17,352 bases of DNA from PCRC01 sp040384665 (lineage in GTDB: Bacteria; Pseudomonadota; Gammaproteobacteria; Burkholderiales; Burkholderiaceae_C). The position numbers were made by a program, and so were the translations under genes. The stretch covers positions 1 through 17,352 of the forward strand of contig JAZKIY010000046.1 in assembly GCA_040384665.1 (NCBI GenBank), given 5' to 3'. Shown piece after piece: positions 6,906 to 15,056 of the stretch (position 1 is its first letter; the number at the start of each line of letters is the position of its first letter). The notes under the pieces are model-generated. The model worked only from the letters and a program-made list of their open reading frames with translations. It searched no databases and was not told the DNA's origin.

Positions 6906-8506
6906 CCCGGCGGGCGCCCGCCCTGGTGCAGGCCGCCCTGGGCGGTGGCCTGCACGCGCTGGCGCTGGCCTGGCCGTTCGCCTGGGCGCCACCCGGCATC
7001 TCCCCGGGCCAGCCGGTCTGGTGGCTGCAAGTGCTGTCGCTCGTGCTGCTCGCCGGTTTGTTGCAACGCGCCCCCACCTGGCCCCAGGCGGCCTTGCGGG
7101 GCTGGCTGTTCGCGCTGGCCATGCTCACCGGCACCTTCTGGTGGCTCTACATCTCCATGCACACCTATGGCGGCCTGGCTGCGCCATTGACGGTGGCGGC
7201 GGTGCTTGGGCTGGCGGGGTTTCTGGCGGTGTATTACGGCGTTGCCGGCGCGGTGTATGGCGCGCTGTTCGCCCGGCGCCGCGTCCACCCGTTGTGGGCA
7301 GCGGTGCTGTTCGCAGCCCTCTGGACCCTCGCCGAACTGCTGCGTGGCCACTGGTTCACCGGTTTCCCCTGGGGCGCCAGCGGCTATGCGCACCTGGACG
7401 GCCCGCTGGCCACCTGGCCGCGCTACGTGGGTGTGTACGGCACCGGCGCGGTGGCCGCGCTGCTGTCGGCCAGTTTGCTGGCGCTGCTGGGCGCGCTGGC
7501 GCAACCGCGCGGCTGGTTGGCGCCTGCTGCGGCGGTGCTGGCCTTGGGTGCCGTGTCATGGGCCTTGCCCGGTCCGGCAGAGCCGCTCGCGCGCACCGGC
7601 CCCATCGTCGCGGGCCCGCCACCGGGCAGTGCCGGCTGGCTCGACGTGACGCTGCTGCAAGGCAACATCCCGCAAGACGAAAAATTCCAGCCAGGCAAGG
7701 GCGTGCCCGACGCGTTGGACTGGTACGGCCGGCAGCTGATGGCCGCAGACACCTCCCTTGTCGTGGGCCCGGAGACGGCGGTGCCGCTGCTGCCGGGCGA
7801 TCTGCCTCCCGGCTATTGGGACATGCTGCAAAACCGTTTTGCCAAGGGCGACGGTGCCGCGCTGCTGGGCATCCCGCTGGGCAACCTGGAAGCCGGCTAC
7901 ACCAACTCGGTGGTCGGACTGAAACCGGGGCAACCGGCAGTTTATGAATATGCCAAGCACCACCTGGTGCCGTTTGGCGAGTTCATCCCGCTGGGTTTTC
8001 GCTGGTTCACCGAGTTGATGCACATCCCCCTGGGCGACTTCAACCGTGGCGCGGTCGGCCAGCCGTCGTTCGACTGGCAGGGCCAGCGGCTGGCCCCGAA
8101 CATTTGCTACGAAGATTTGTTTGGTGAAGAACTGGGCGCGCGCTTCAGCAACCCGGCAGCTGCGCCCACCATTTTTGTGAACGTGAGCAACATCGGCTGG
8201 TTTGGCGACAGCGTGGCGATTGACCAGCACCTGCACATCTCCCGCATGCGCGCCCGCGAGTTTGAACGGCCGTTTGTGCGCGCCACCAACACCGGTGCCA
8301 CCGTGGTGATCGACCACCTGGGACGCGTCACCCACGCCCTGCCGCGCTTGACACGGGGCGTGCTGGTGGGCACGGTAGAGGGCCGCACCGTGACCACGCC
8401 GTTCGCCTGGTGGGTCTCGCGCTTCGGCCTGGTGCCGCTGTGGCTGCTGGCCTTGGGGTTGGTGGCGGTGGCTTTCCTGGTACGGGGCTTGCGTCTGCCA
8501 CGCTGA
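6902..8506 (+). CDS. lnt: Apolipoprotein N-acyltransferase
   Basis: The 534-residue protein acylates the N-terminal cysteine of lipoproteins using phospholipid as donor, the last step of lipoprotein maturation in the inner membrane. Hydrophobic segments fill residues about 8-225, followed by a periplasmic nitrilase-like domain (about 245-505) and a final membrane helix (about 510-530). Likely catalytic residues are E291 (VGPETAV), K352 (YAKHHLVPFGEF) and C402 (NICYEDLFGEE), the Lnt Glu-Lys-Cys triad. NVSNIGWFGDS and the SRMRAREFERPFVRATNTG segment are also typical. The ATG at 6902 overlaps the corC stop by 4 nt. Length is close to the usual 510-540 residues. Confidence 0.96.
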   Translation: MTRRAPALVQAALGGGLHALALAWPFAWAPPGISPGQPVWWLQVLSLVLLAGLLQRAPTWPQAALRGWLFALAMLTGTFWWLYISMHTYGGLAAPLTVAAVLGLAGFLAVYYGVAGAVYGALFARRRVHPLWAAVLFAALWTLAELLRGHWFTGFPWGASGYAHLDGPLATWPRYVGVYGTGAVAALLSASLLALLGALAQPRGWLAPAAAVLALGAVSWALPGPAEPLARTGPIVAGPPPGSAGWLDVTLLQGNIPQDEKFQPGKGVPDALDWYGRQLMAADTSLVVGPETAVPLLPGDLPPGYWDMLQNRFAKGDGAALLGIPLGNLEAGYTNSVVGLKPGQPAVYEYAKHHLVPFGEFIPLGFRWFTELMHIPLGDFNRGAVGQPSFDWQGQRLAPNICYEDLFGEELGARFSNPAAAPTIFVNVSNIGWFGDSVAIDQHLHISRMRAREFERPFVRATNTGATVVIDHLGRVTHALPRLTRGVLVGTVEGRTVTTPFAWWVSRFGLVPLWLLALGLVAVAFLVRGLRLPR

Positions 8507-8524
8507 CCCGGTTTTTCTACCCTC

Positions 8525-8530
8525 AAGGAG
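8525..8530 (+). promoter_or_regulatory. Shine-Dalgarno site of the asparaginase gene
   Basis: AAGGAG lies 7 nt before the ATG at 8538. It is one of the few strong ribosome binding sites in the window and fixes the start. Most neighbouring genes lack one and rely on short gaps or overlaps. Confidence 0.8.
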
Positions 8531-8537
8531 TTTTGCC

Positions 8538-9605
8538 ATGCGCATTTTCAAGCTTGAACAATGGTTGGCTGGCCTGGCGTTCGCGCTGCTGGCCACGGTG
8601 GCGGCGGCACAGACCACCAAGCCCACAGTCGTTGTGTTGGCCACCGGCGGCACCATCGCCGGTGCCGGGGCTTCGGCGCTGAACAGCGCCACCTATGCGG
8701 CTGCCAAGGTGCCGGTGGACAAGCTGCTGGCCGGCCTGCCCGAGTTGGCCAATGTGGCCACCGTCAAGGGCGAGCAGGTGTTCCAGATCGCCTCCGAGAG
8801 TTTCACCAACGAGCAGCTGCTGACGCTGGCGCGCCGCGTTTCGGCGCTGGTGAAGCAGGCCGACGTGGACGGCATCGTGGTCACCCACGGCACCGACACG
8901 CTGGAAGAAACGGCGTACTTCCTGAACCTCGTCATCCGCACCAGCAAACCGATTGTGGTGGTCGGCTCCATGCGGCCGGGCACCGCGCTGTCGGCCGACG
9001 GCGCGCTGAACCTGTACGACGCGGTGGTGGTGGCTGCCAGCAAGGACGCGGCCGGCAAAGGCGTGCTGGTGACGATGAACGACGAGATCCAGAGCGGCCG
9101 CGACGTGTCGAAAAACGTCAACATCAAAACCGACTCGTTCAAGAGCCAGTGGGGCCCGCTGGGCATGGTGGTGGAAGGCAAAAACTACTGGTTCCGCGCG
9201 CCGGTGAAGCGCCACACGGCCGGTTCTGAGTTCAACATCGACGAGATCACCACGTTGGCGCCGGTCGAGGTTGTCTACAGCTACGGCAACGTGCCCCGCA
9301 CCGCGTTTGACGCGGTGGGCAAGTCGGGCATCAAGGCGCTGGTGCATGGTGGTCCGGGCAATGGCTCGGTGGCCGACCGCATCGTGCCGGTGTTGCAGGA
9401 GCTGCGCAGCCAGGGCGTGCACATCATCCGCTCGTCCCGCGTGCCCGACGGTTTTGTGCTGCGCAACGCCGAGCAGCCCGACGACAAGTACGACTGGGTG
9501 GCCGCGCACGACCTGCGGCCACAAAAGGCCCGCATCCTGGCCGCCGTGGCGCTGACGAAGACCAGCGACACCAAGGAACTGCAGCGCATTTTCTGGGAAT
9601 ACTGA
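8538..9605 (+). CDS. ansB: Type II (periplasmic) L-asparaginase/glutaminase
   Basis: The 355-residue protein hydrolyses asparagine (and possibly glutamine) to the acid and ammonia. A signal peptide (residues 1-24, ending ATVAAA) marks it as exported, which is characteristic of the type II enzyme. Two Thr signatures are intact: T39 in LATGGTIAG and T119-D120 in THGTDTLEE, and VTMNDEIQSGRDVSK follows as in the family. The mature size (about 331 residues) matches the E. coli AnsB class. The gene sits 31 nt after lnt with its own strong ribosome binding site, so it may share the lnt message or be translated independently. Glutaminase activity cannot be excluded. Confidence 0.93.
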   Translation: MRIFKLEQWLAGLAFALLATVAAAQTTKPTVVVLATGGTIAGAGASALNSATYAAAKVPVDKLLAGLPELANVATVKGEQVFQIASESFTNEQLLTLARRVSALVKQADVDGIVVTHGTDTLEETAYFLNLVIRTSKPIVVVGSMRPGTALSADGALNLYDAVVVAASKDAAGKGVLVTMNDEIQSGRDVSKNVNIKTDSFKSQWGPLGMVVEGKNYWFRAPVKRHTAGSEFNIDEITTLAPVEVVYSYGNVPRTAFDAVGKSGIKALVHGGPGNGSVADRIVPVLQELRSQGVHIIRSSRVPDGFVLRNAEQPDDKYDWVAAHDLRPQKARILAAVALTKTSDTKELQRIFWEY

Positions 9606-9644
9606 TCCAGTAGCCGGTCGCGCAGGGTGGGCGGGGAAGCCCCG

Positions 9645-9650
9645 TAAAAT
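9645..9650 (+). promoter_or_regulatory. Possible -10 element for glyQ
   Basis: TAAAAT stands out in the GC-rich 108-nt gap between the asparaginase gene and glyQ, 63 nt before the glyQ ATG. No matching -35 is visible 16-18 nt upstream, so the call is tentative. The gap is the most likely place for the promoter of the glyQ-to-metallopeptidase operon. Confidence 0.3.
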
Positions 9651-9713
9651 CAAGGGTTTGCACGAGCCGCTGGTTCCTCTGGCGGCCGTGGCTGTGACTT
9701 CACACCACCCACC

Positions 9714-10619
9714 ATGCTCACCTTTCAGCAGATCATCCTGACCTTGCAGTCCTATTGGGACCAGCAAGGCTGCGCCCTCTTGCAGCCCTACGACATGGAA
9801 GTTGGCGCGGGCACGTCCCACACCGCCACCTTCCTGCGCGCCTTGGGCCCCGAGCCCTGGAAAGCCGCCTACGTGCAGCCCAGCCGCCGCCCCAAGGACG
9901 GCCGCTACGGCGAGAACCCCAACCGCCTGCAGCACTACTACCAGTACCAGGTGGTGCTGAAGCCCGCGCCGAGCAACATCCTGGAGTTGTACCTGGGCAG
10001 TCTGGAAGCGCTGGGTTTCGATTTGAAGAAAAACGACATCCGCTTCGTGGAAGACGATTGGGAAAACCCCACGCTGGGGGCCTGGGGCCTGGGCTGGGAG
10101 GTCTGGCTCAACGGCATGGAGGTGACGCAGTTCACCTATTTCCAGCAGGTCGGTGGCATCGACTGCAAACCCATCACCGGCGAAATCACCTACGGTCTGG
10201 AGCGCCTGGCCATGTACTTGCAGGGCGTGGACAACGTCTACAACCTGAAGTGGACCGACACGCTGAGCTATGGCGATGTCTACCTGCAAAACGAAAAAGA
10301 GCAGTCGGCCTACAACTTCGAACACAGCGATGCCGACTTTTTGTTCACCGCCTTTGCCGCCCACGAGAAGCAGGCCAAGTACCTGATGGAGCAGCAACTG
10401 GCCTTGCCGGCCTACGAGCAGGTGCTGAAGTGCGCGCACAGCTTCAACCTGCTGGACGCCCGTGGCGCCATCAGCGTGACCGAACGCGCCGCCTACATTG
10501 GCCGCATCCGCAACCTGGCCCGCGCCGTGGCGCAGAGCTACTACGACAGCCGCGAGCGCCTCGGTTTCCCGATGGCACCGCGCGCGTGGGTCGACCAGAT
10601 GACGAAGAAGGCCGCCTAA
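9714..10619 (+). CDS. glyQ: Glycine--tRNA ligase alpha subunit
   Basis: The 301-residue protein is the alpha subunit of the bacterial alpha2beta2 glycyl-tRNA synthetase, which activates glycine and charges tRNA-Gly in the cytoplasm. The family signatures are unmistakable: LTFQQIILTLQSYWDQQGC at the start, then YDMEVGAGTSHTATFLRALG, YVQPSRRPKDGRYGENPNR and GWEVWLNGMEVTQFTYFQQ. Length is normal for the family. GlyS follows after 3 nt, giving balanced synthesis of the two subunits. Confidence 0.98.
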   Translation: MLTFQQIILTLQSYWDQQGCALLQPYDMEVGAGTSHTATFLRALGPEPWKAAYVQPSRRPKDGRYGENPNRLQHYYQYQVVLKPAPSNILELYLGSLEALGFDLKKNDIRFVEDDWENPTLGAWGLGWEVWLNGMEVTQFTYFQQVGGIDCKPITGEITYGLERLAMYLQGVDNVYNLKWTDTLSYGDVYLQNEKEQSAYNFEHSDADFLFTAFAAHEKQAKYLMEQQLALPAYEQVLKCAHSFNLLDARGAISVTERAAYIGRIRNLARAVAQSYYDSRERLGFPMAPRAWVDQMTKKAA

Positions 10620-10622
10620 GCC

Positions 10623-12746
10623 ATGACCACGCACAACCTCCTGGTGGAACTCTTCGTTGAAGAACTGCCCCCCAAAGCCCTGAAGAAACTCGGTGACGCC
10701 TTTGCCGGCGTGTTGTTTGACCAGCTCAAGGCCCAGGGCTTGACCGCGGCCAACGCCACGCTCACCAGCTTTGCTTCGCCGCGCCGGTTGGCCGCGCATG
10801 TGACGGCTGTGTCGGCTCAGGCCGCTGACAAGGCCCAGTCGCAAAAACTGATGCCTGTGAGCGTGGGGCTGGATGCCGCAGGCAACGCCACACCGGCATT
10901 GCTGAAAAAGCTGCAGGCGCTGGGCGCCGACGCGGCCGCCGTGGCGGGCTTGAAGCGCGCACCCGATGGCAAGGCCGAAGCGCTGTTTTACGACAGCACG
11001 GTGCAGGGCGCCACGCTGGCCGAGGGCCTGCAAAAAGCACTGGCCGAAGCGATTGCCAAGCTGCCCATCCCCAAGGTCATGAGCTACCAGCTGGAAAGTG
11101 GCTGCGATATGCCCGGCTGGAGCAGCGTGAGTTTTGTGCGCCCGGCCCACGGCTTGGTGGCGCTGCACGGCAGCAGCGTGGTGCCAGTGCAGGCACTGGG
11201 GCTGAAGGCCGGCAACACCACACAAGGCCACCGCTTTGAAGCGGCGGTGTCGCCGGTGGTGTTGCAAGACGCCGACCAGTACGCCGCCACGCTGGCCAAA
11301 GACGGCGCGGTGATTGCGAGTTTTGCCGAACGCCGTGCCGAGATCGTGCGCCAGCTGGCCGCGGCCGCCGCCCAGGTGGGTGGCGGGGCCAAGGCGATTG
11401 ACGACGACGCCTTGCTCGACGAGGTGACCGCGCTGGTCGAACGCCCCAACGTGCTGGTCTGCGAGTTTGAGTCGCAGTTTCTCGACGTGCCGCAGGAATG
11501 CCTGATCCTGACGATGAAGGCCAACCAGAAGTACTTCCCGCTGCTGGACGCCGCCGGCAAGTTGACGAACAAGTTCCTGGTGGTCAGCAACATCAACCCC
11601 GCCGACGCCAGTTTTGTGACCGGCGGCAACGAGCGGGTGGTGCGCCCCCGTCTGGCCGACGCCAAGTTTTTCTTTGACCAGGACCGCAAGAAAACCCTGG
11701 CTTCGCGTGTGGCCGGGCTGGACAAGGTGGTCTACCACAACAAGTTGGGCACGCAGGGCGAGCGGGTGGCCCGGGTGCGTGCCATTGCCAAGGGGATTGG
11801 CCAGCAACTCGGCGGCGACGTGTTGGCGGCCAAAGCCGACCAGGCCGCGCAACTCGCCAAAACCGACCTGGTGACCGACATGGTGGGCGAGTTTCCCGAA
11901 CTGCAAGGCACGATGGGCCGCTATTACGCGCTGAACGACGGCCTGAGCGCTGAAGTGGCCGACGCGATTGAAGACCACTACAAGCCCCGCTTTGCTGGCG
12001 ACGAGTTGCCGCGCAACACCACCGGCGTGGTGGTGGCCCTGGCCGACAAGCTGGAAACGCTGGTCGGCATGTTTGGCATTGGCAACCTGCCGACCGGTGA
12101 CAAAGACCCGTTTGCGCTGCGCCGCCACGCACTGGGCGTGATCCGCATGCTGACCGAACAAGACCTGGCGCTGGACTTGTCTGGCCTGCTGGCCAGCGCC
12201 GTGCCGGCCTTTGGCGACAAGGTCACCGACGCTTCTGGCCCGCTGGCCGACTTCATCTACGACCGCCTTGCCGGCAGCCTGCGCGAGCAGGGCTACAGCG
12301 CGCAGGAAGTGGACGCCGTGCTGGCCTTGCGGCCGCAACGTCTGGGCGATGTGGCCAAACGCCTCGCCGCCGTGCGTGCCTTTGCCGCGCTGCCCGAAGC
12401 GCCCGCGCTGGCGGCTGCCAACAAGCGGGTCGGCAACATCCTGAAAAAAGCCGAAGGTGGGGTGGTGGCCCAGGTCAACGACGCGCTGCTCACCGAGCCC
12501 GCCGAAGTGGCGCTCGCCAGCGCGCTCAAATCGGTAGCGCCCAAGGCAGAAAATGCCTGGGCCAGCGGCCAATACACCGAGAGTTTGCAGGCGCTGGCCG
12601 CGCTGAAGGCCCCGGTGGACGACTTCTTCGACAAGGTCATGGTCAACGCCGACGACCCGGCGCTCAAAGCCAACCGCCTTGGCCTGCTGGCCACACTGCA
12701 CGCGGCCATGAACCGCGTTGCCGACCTGTCCAAACTGGCGGCCTGA
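10623..12746 (+). CDS. glyS: Glycine--tRNA ligase beta subunit
   Basis: The 707-residue protein is the beta subunit of the tetrameric glycyl-tRNA synthetase and is mainly responsible for tRNA recognition. It opens with LLVELFVEELPPKALK, the hallmark N-terminus, and contains SFVRPAHGLVAL, KANQKYFPLLDAAGKL and MVGEFPELQGTMGRYYA, all conserved in GlyS. The C-terminal part (about 590-690) is the helical DALR-like anticodon-binding region. Length is normal (about 690-710). It lies 3 nt after glyQ and 5 nt before gmhB, in an operon that then turns to envelope synthesis. Confidence 0.98.
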   Translation: MTTHNLLVELFVEELPPKALKKLGDAFAGVLFDQLKAQGLTAANATLTSFASPRRLAAHVTAVSAQAADKAQSQKLMPVSVGLDAAGNATPALLKKLQALGADAAAVAGLKRAPDGKAEALFYDSTVQGATLAEGLQKALAEAIAKLPIPKVMSYQLESGCDMPGWSSVSFVRPAHGLVALHGSSVVPVQALGLKAGNTTQGHRFEAAVSPVVLQDADQYAATLAKDGAVIASFAERRAEIVRQLAAAAAQVGGGAKAIDDDALLDEVTALVERPNVLVCEFESQFLDVPQECLILTMKANQKYFPLLDAAGKLTNKFLVVSNINPADASFVTGGNERVVRPRLADAKFFFDQDRKKTLASRVAGLDKVVYHNKLGTQGERVARVRAIAKGIGQQLGGDVLAAKADQAAQLAKTDLVTDMVGEFPELQGTMGRYYALNDGLSAEVADAIEDHYKPRFAGDELPRNTTGVVVALADKLETLVGMFGIGNLPTGDKDPFALRRHALGVIRMLTEQDLALDLSGLLASAVPAFGDKVTDASGPLADFIYDRLAGSLREQGYSAQEVDAVLALRPQRLGDVAKRLAAVRAFAALPEAPALAAANKRVGNILKKAEGGVVAQVNDALLTEPAEVALASALKSVAPKAENAWASGQYTESLQALAALKAPVDDFFDKVMVNADDPALKANRLGLLATLHAAMNRVADLSKLAA

Positions 12747-12751
12747 ACCCC

Positions 12752-13345
12752 ATGAAACTCGTCATCCTTGACCGCGATGGCACGATCAACGTGGACAGCG
12801 ACGAGTTCATCAAGTCGGCCGAGGAGTGGACGCCGATTGCCGGTTCGCTCGAAGCGATCGCGCGGCTCAACCACGCCGGCTGGCATGTGGTGATCGCGTC
12901 CAACCAGTCGGGCCTGGGCCGGGGCTTGTTTGACGTGGTGGCGCTCAACGCCATCCACACCAAGATGCACAAGGCGCTGGCCGCCGCTGGTGGGCGGATT
13001 GACGCGGTGTTTTACTGCCCGCATTCGCCAGCCGAAGGCGAAAAAGCCTGCAGCTGCCGCAAGCCGCTGCCCGGCCTGTTCCTGCAGATTGGCGAGCGCT
13101 ATGGCATCGATCTGGTTGGCCTGCCCGCCACCGGCGACAGCCTGCGCGACCTGCAGGCCGCCGCCGCCGCCGGCTGCGAGCCGCACCTGGTGCTGACCGG
13201 TAAAAGCGCCCACCTGCGCGGCCAGCCGCTGCCACCCGACTACCCCGCCGGCACACGCACGCACGACAACCTCGCTGCGTTTGCCGACTTCATCCTCACC
13301 CGCGAAGCGCAGGCCCACACGCCTGCGCCCGCCGCCACCGCCTGA
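12752..13345 (+). CDS. gmhB: D-glycero-beta-D-manno-heptose 1,7-bisphosphate 7-phosphatase
   Basis: The 197-residue HAD-superfamily phosphatase removes the 7-phosphate from heptose bisphosphate on the way to ADP-heptose for the lipopolysaccharide inner core. D7-x-D9-G-T (LDRDGTIN) holds the nucleophile and acid/base, SNQSG (50-54) is motif II, and D129 (TGDSLRDL) lies in motif IV. The zinc-binding set C89-x-H91 ... C100-x-C102 (YCPHSP, CSCRKP) distinguishes GmhB from histidinol phosphatases outside this subgroup. It begins 5 nt after glyS and ends 10 nt before plsC. Its tail is proline/alanine rich and probably disordered. Confidence 0.92.
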   Translation: MKLVILDRDGTINVDSDEFIKSAEEWTPIAGSLEAIARLNHAGWHVVIASNQSGLGRGLFDVVALNAIHTKMHKALAAAGGRIDAVFYCPHSPAEGEKACSCRKPLPGLFLQIGERYGIDLVGLPATGDSLRDLQAAAAAGCEPHLVLTGKSAHLRGQPLPPDYPAGTRTHDNLAAFADFILTREAQAHTPAPAATA

Positions 13346-13355
13346 AACGTCCGCC

Positions 13356-14090
13356 ATGCCTTTGATCCGCTCGGTTCTGCACTTGCTCTGGATGATCGTG
13401 ACCGTCATCCCCTGGTCGTTTTACATGCTGGCCTCGTCCCTGGTGGTCAGCAGCACCACGCTGTATTGGCAGTGCGTCATGTGGTTGCGCATGGCCACCT
13501 CGGGCGGCACCGCCATCCTGGGCATTGAGAACCGTGTCACTGGCATGGAAAACCTGCCTGTTGGCGAAAAAAGCCCGGCCATTTTGTTGGTCAAGCACCA
13601 GTCCACCTGGGAAACCTTTGCCATGCCAACGCTGATGCCCCACCCGCTGGCCTATGTGTTTAAGAAAGAGCTGATCTACGTGCCGTTTTTCGGCTGGGCC
13701 ATGGGCCGGCTGGACATGATCCACATCGACCGCAGCCAGCGTGCGCAGGCCTTCAACAAGCTGGTGGAGCAGGGCAAACGCCTGCTGGCGCAAGGCGTGT
13801 GGGTCATCATGTTCCCCGAAGGCACACGCATCCCGCGTGGCCAGAAAGGCACCTACAAGCTCGGTGGCACCCGGCTGGCGGTGGCCACCGGCGCACCGGT
13901 CATTCCAATTGCCGTGACGTCTGCCAAGTGCTGGCCGCGCAAGGCCTTCATCAAACGGCCCGGCGTGGTGGACTTTTCCATCGGCAAGCCCATCCCCAGC
14001 GTTGGCCGCGAACCCGAAGAGCTGATGGCCGAGGTGGAGGCCTGGATCGAGGCCGAGATGCGCCGGCTCGACCCCGACGCCTACCGCTGA
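13356..14090 (+). CDS. plsC: 1-acyl-sn-glycerol-3-phosphate acyltransferase
   Basis: The 244-residue protein adds the second acyl chain to lysophosphatidic acid, making phosphatidic acid at the inner membrane. One or two N-terminal hydrophobic segments (about 4-32) anchor it. The acyltransferase block starts at H81 (KHQSTWE) and includes FPEGTR (153-158) and VIPIAV (182-187). The catalytic HX4D box reads H-Q-S-T-W-E here, so the usual Asp is Glu; I recall the same in other betaproteobacterial PlsC proteins, so it is probably not inactivating. The ATG at 13356 is 10 nt after the gmhB stop; the frame is open further upstream but overlaps gmhB without a domain reason. Confidence 0.93.
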   Translation: MPLIRSVLHLLWMIVTVIPWSFYMLASSLVVSSTTLYWQCVMWLRMATSGGTAILGIENRVTGMENLPVGEKSPAILLVKHQSTWETFAMPTLMPHPLAYVFKKELIYVPFFGWAMGRLDMIHIDRSQRAQAFNKLVEQGKRLLAQGVWVIMFPEGTRIPRGQKGTYKLGGTRLAVATGAPVIPIAVTSAKCWPRKAFIKRPGVVDFSIGKPIPSVGREPEELMAEVEAWIEAEMRRLDPDAYR

Positions 14091-14105
14091 GCTGCGCGCC
14101 GCGCC

Positions 14106-15044
14106 ATGCGCCACCTGCTCCAGCTGGCCTTTGATTTCCTGACCGCAGGCCCGGCCACACCCGCCCCACGGCCCGCCAGAAGCCGAAAAATGCCCCCGCC
14201 AGGTGCGCAAATCGTCAATTTAAAGCCAAATCGGTCTCAAGCCTTAGTCGAATCTGGCGATCAAGCTATTGAAAACATAGCAAATGCCGGGTCGACCAGC
14301 CTGTACCGGCACCCACTCGCCAACCGCGAGGCGGTGCTGGACACCACCGTGGTCACCTACCTGTTCCGCCGGGCCCCGCGCCGCACGATTGGCTTCACCA
14401 TCACCACAGAAGGGCTGGTGGTCAGCGCACCCCAGCGCGTGCCGCTCTACGAGGTGGACGCCGCCCTGCAAGACAAGGCGCGCTGGGTCGTGCGCAAGCT
14501 GGCCGAGATGCAAGCCCGCCACCATGCGGCGGTGGACGCCAAAGTGGCGTGGCGCCACGGCACCGCACTGCCCTACCTCGGCGAGCCGCTGACCGTGTTG
14601 CTGGACGCCGCACTGCCCAAAGGCGCCGTCCGGTGTGTGGAGGCCGACGGCACGCGCGCCCTGCACCTGGGTTTGCCAGAGCACGCCACGCCCGCGCAGA
14701 TGTGCAAGGCGGTGCAAAGCTGGTTGCAGCAGCAGGCCCGCCAGCGGTTTGACGACCGGCTGCGCCACTACGCCCCCCAGCTCGGCGTGCAATGGCGTCA
14801 ATTGGCCCTGAGCAACGCCAGCACCCGCTGGGGCAGCGCCAGCAGCAGCGGCAACATCCGCCTCAACTGGCGGCTGGTGCACTGCCGCCCGGAGGTGATC
14901 GACTACGTGGTGGTGCACGAACTCAGCCACCTCCGCGTGATGGACCACAGCCCGCGCTTCTGGGCCACGGTGGGCAGCGTGATGCCGGACTACGCGGCGC
15001 TGCGGGGGGAGCTCAAGACCGCGACGGTGCCGCGCTGGGACTGA
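14106..15044 (+). CDS. YgjP-type (DUF45/M48-like) zinc metallopeptidase with a repeat-derived insert
   Basis: The 312-residue protein belongs to the YgjP/WLM-like group of metal-dependent hydrolases. H271-E272-x-x-H275 (VVHELSHL) and H281 (MDHSPRFW) form the zinc site, and the preceding STRWGSASSSGNIRLNWRL (239-257) is the typical strand region; the common Cys after RWGS is Ala here. The N-terminus (MRHLLQLAFDFLT) looks like that of Burkholderiales relatives. Residues 40-60 are encoded by an AT-rich stretch (about 40% G+C by hand over 14213-14285, with TTA and ATA codons otherwise avoided) that matches an intergenic repeat at 5078-5138 in the opposite orientation. The insert keeps frame and falls in the linker before the domain (from about residue 67). 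It is last in the glyQ-glyS-gmhB-plsC run, 15 nt after plsC. The substrate is unknown. Confidence 0.88.
   Translation: MRHLLQLAFDFLTAGPATPAPRPARSRKMPPPGAQIVNLKPNRSQALVESGDQAIENIANAGSTSLYRHPLANREAVLDTTVVTYLFRRAPRRTIGFTITTEGLVVSAPQRVPLYEVDAALQDKARWVVRKLAEMQARHHAAVDAKVAWRHGTALPYLGEPLTVLLDAALPKGAVRCVEADGTRALHLGLPEHATPAQMCKAVQSWLQQQARQRFDDRLRHYAPQLGVQWRQLALSNASTRWGSASSSGNIRLNWRLVHCRPEVIDYVVVHELSHLRVMDHSPRFWATVGSVMPDYAALRGELKTATVPRWD
14223..14283 (-). repeat. Short dispersed repeat, copy 2 (inside the metallopeptidase coding sequence)
   Basis: This is the inverted counterpart of 5078-5138, with the same 61-nt length and about 42 of 62 aligned columns identical by hand. Shared blocks on the minus strand are TTGCT, ATAGCT, GCCAG, ACTA, GGCT, CCGATTT and GGCTT. 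It is read on the plus strand as codons 40-60 of the metallopeptidase and contains no stop in that frame. Its base composition differs sharply from the flanking GC-rich coding DNA. Confidence 0.6.
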
Positions 15045-15056
15045 ACCCCGGCGTTG

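Noticed and set aside
8523..12701. A 1,392-codon open frame on the minus strand, antisense to the asparaginase, glyQ and glyS genes.
   Set aside because: It lies opposite three firmly identified genes and has low-complexity composition rich in Gly, His, Gln and Val. It is a by-product of third-position GC bias, not a gene.
15045..15056. Possible bidirectional terminator between the convergent metallopeptidase and MBL genes.
   Set aside because: The 12-nt gap has no usable stem with a T-run on either strand.
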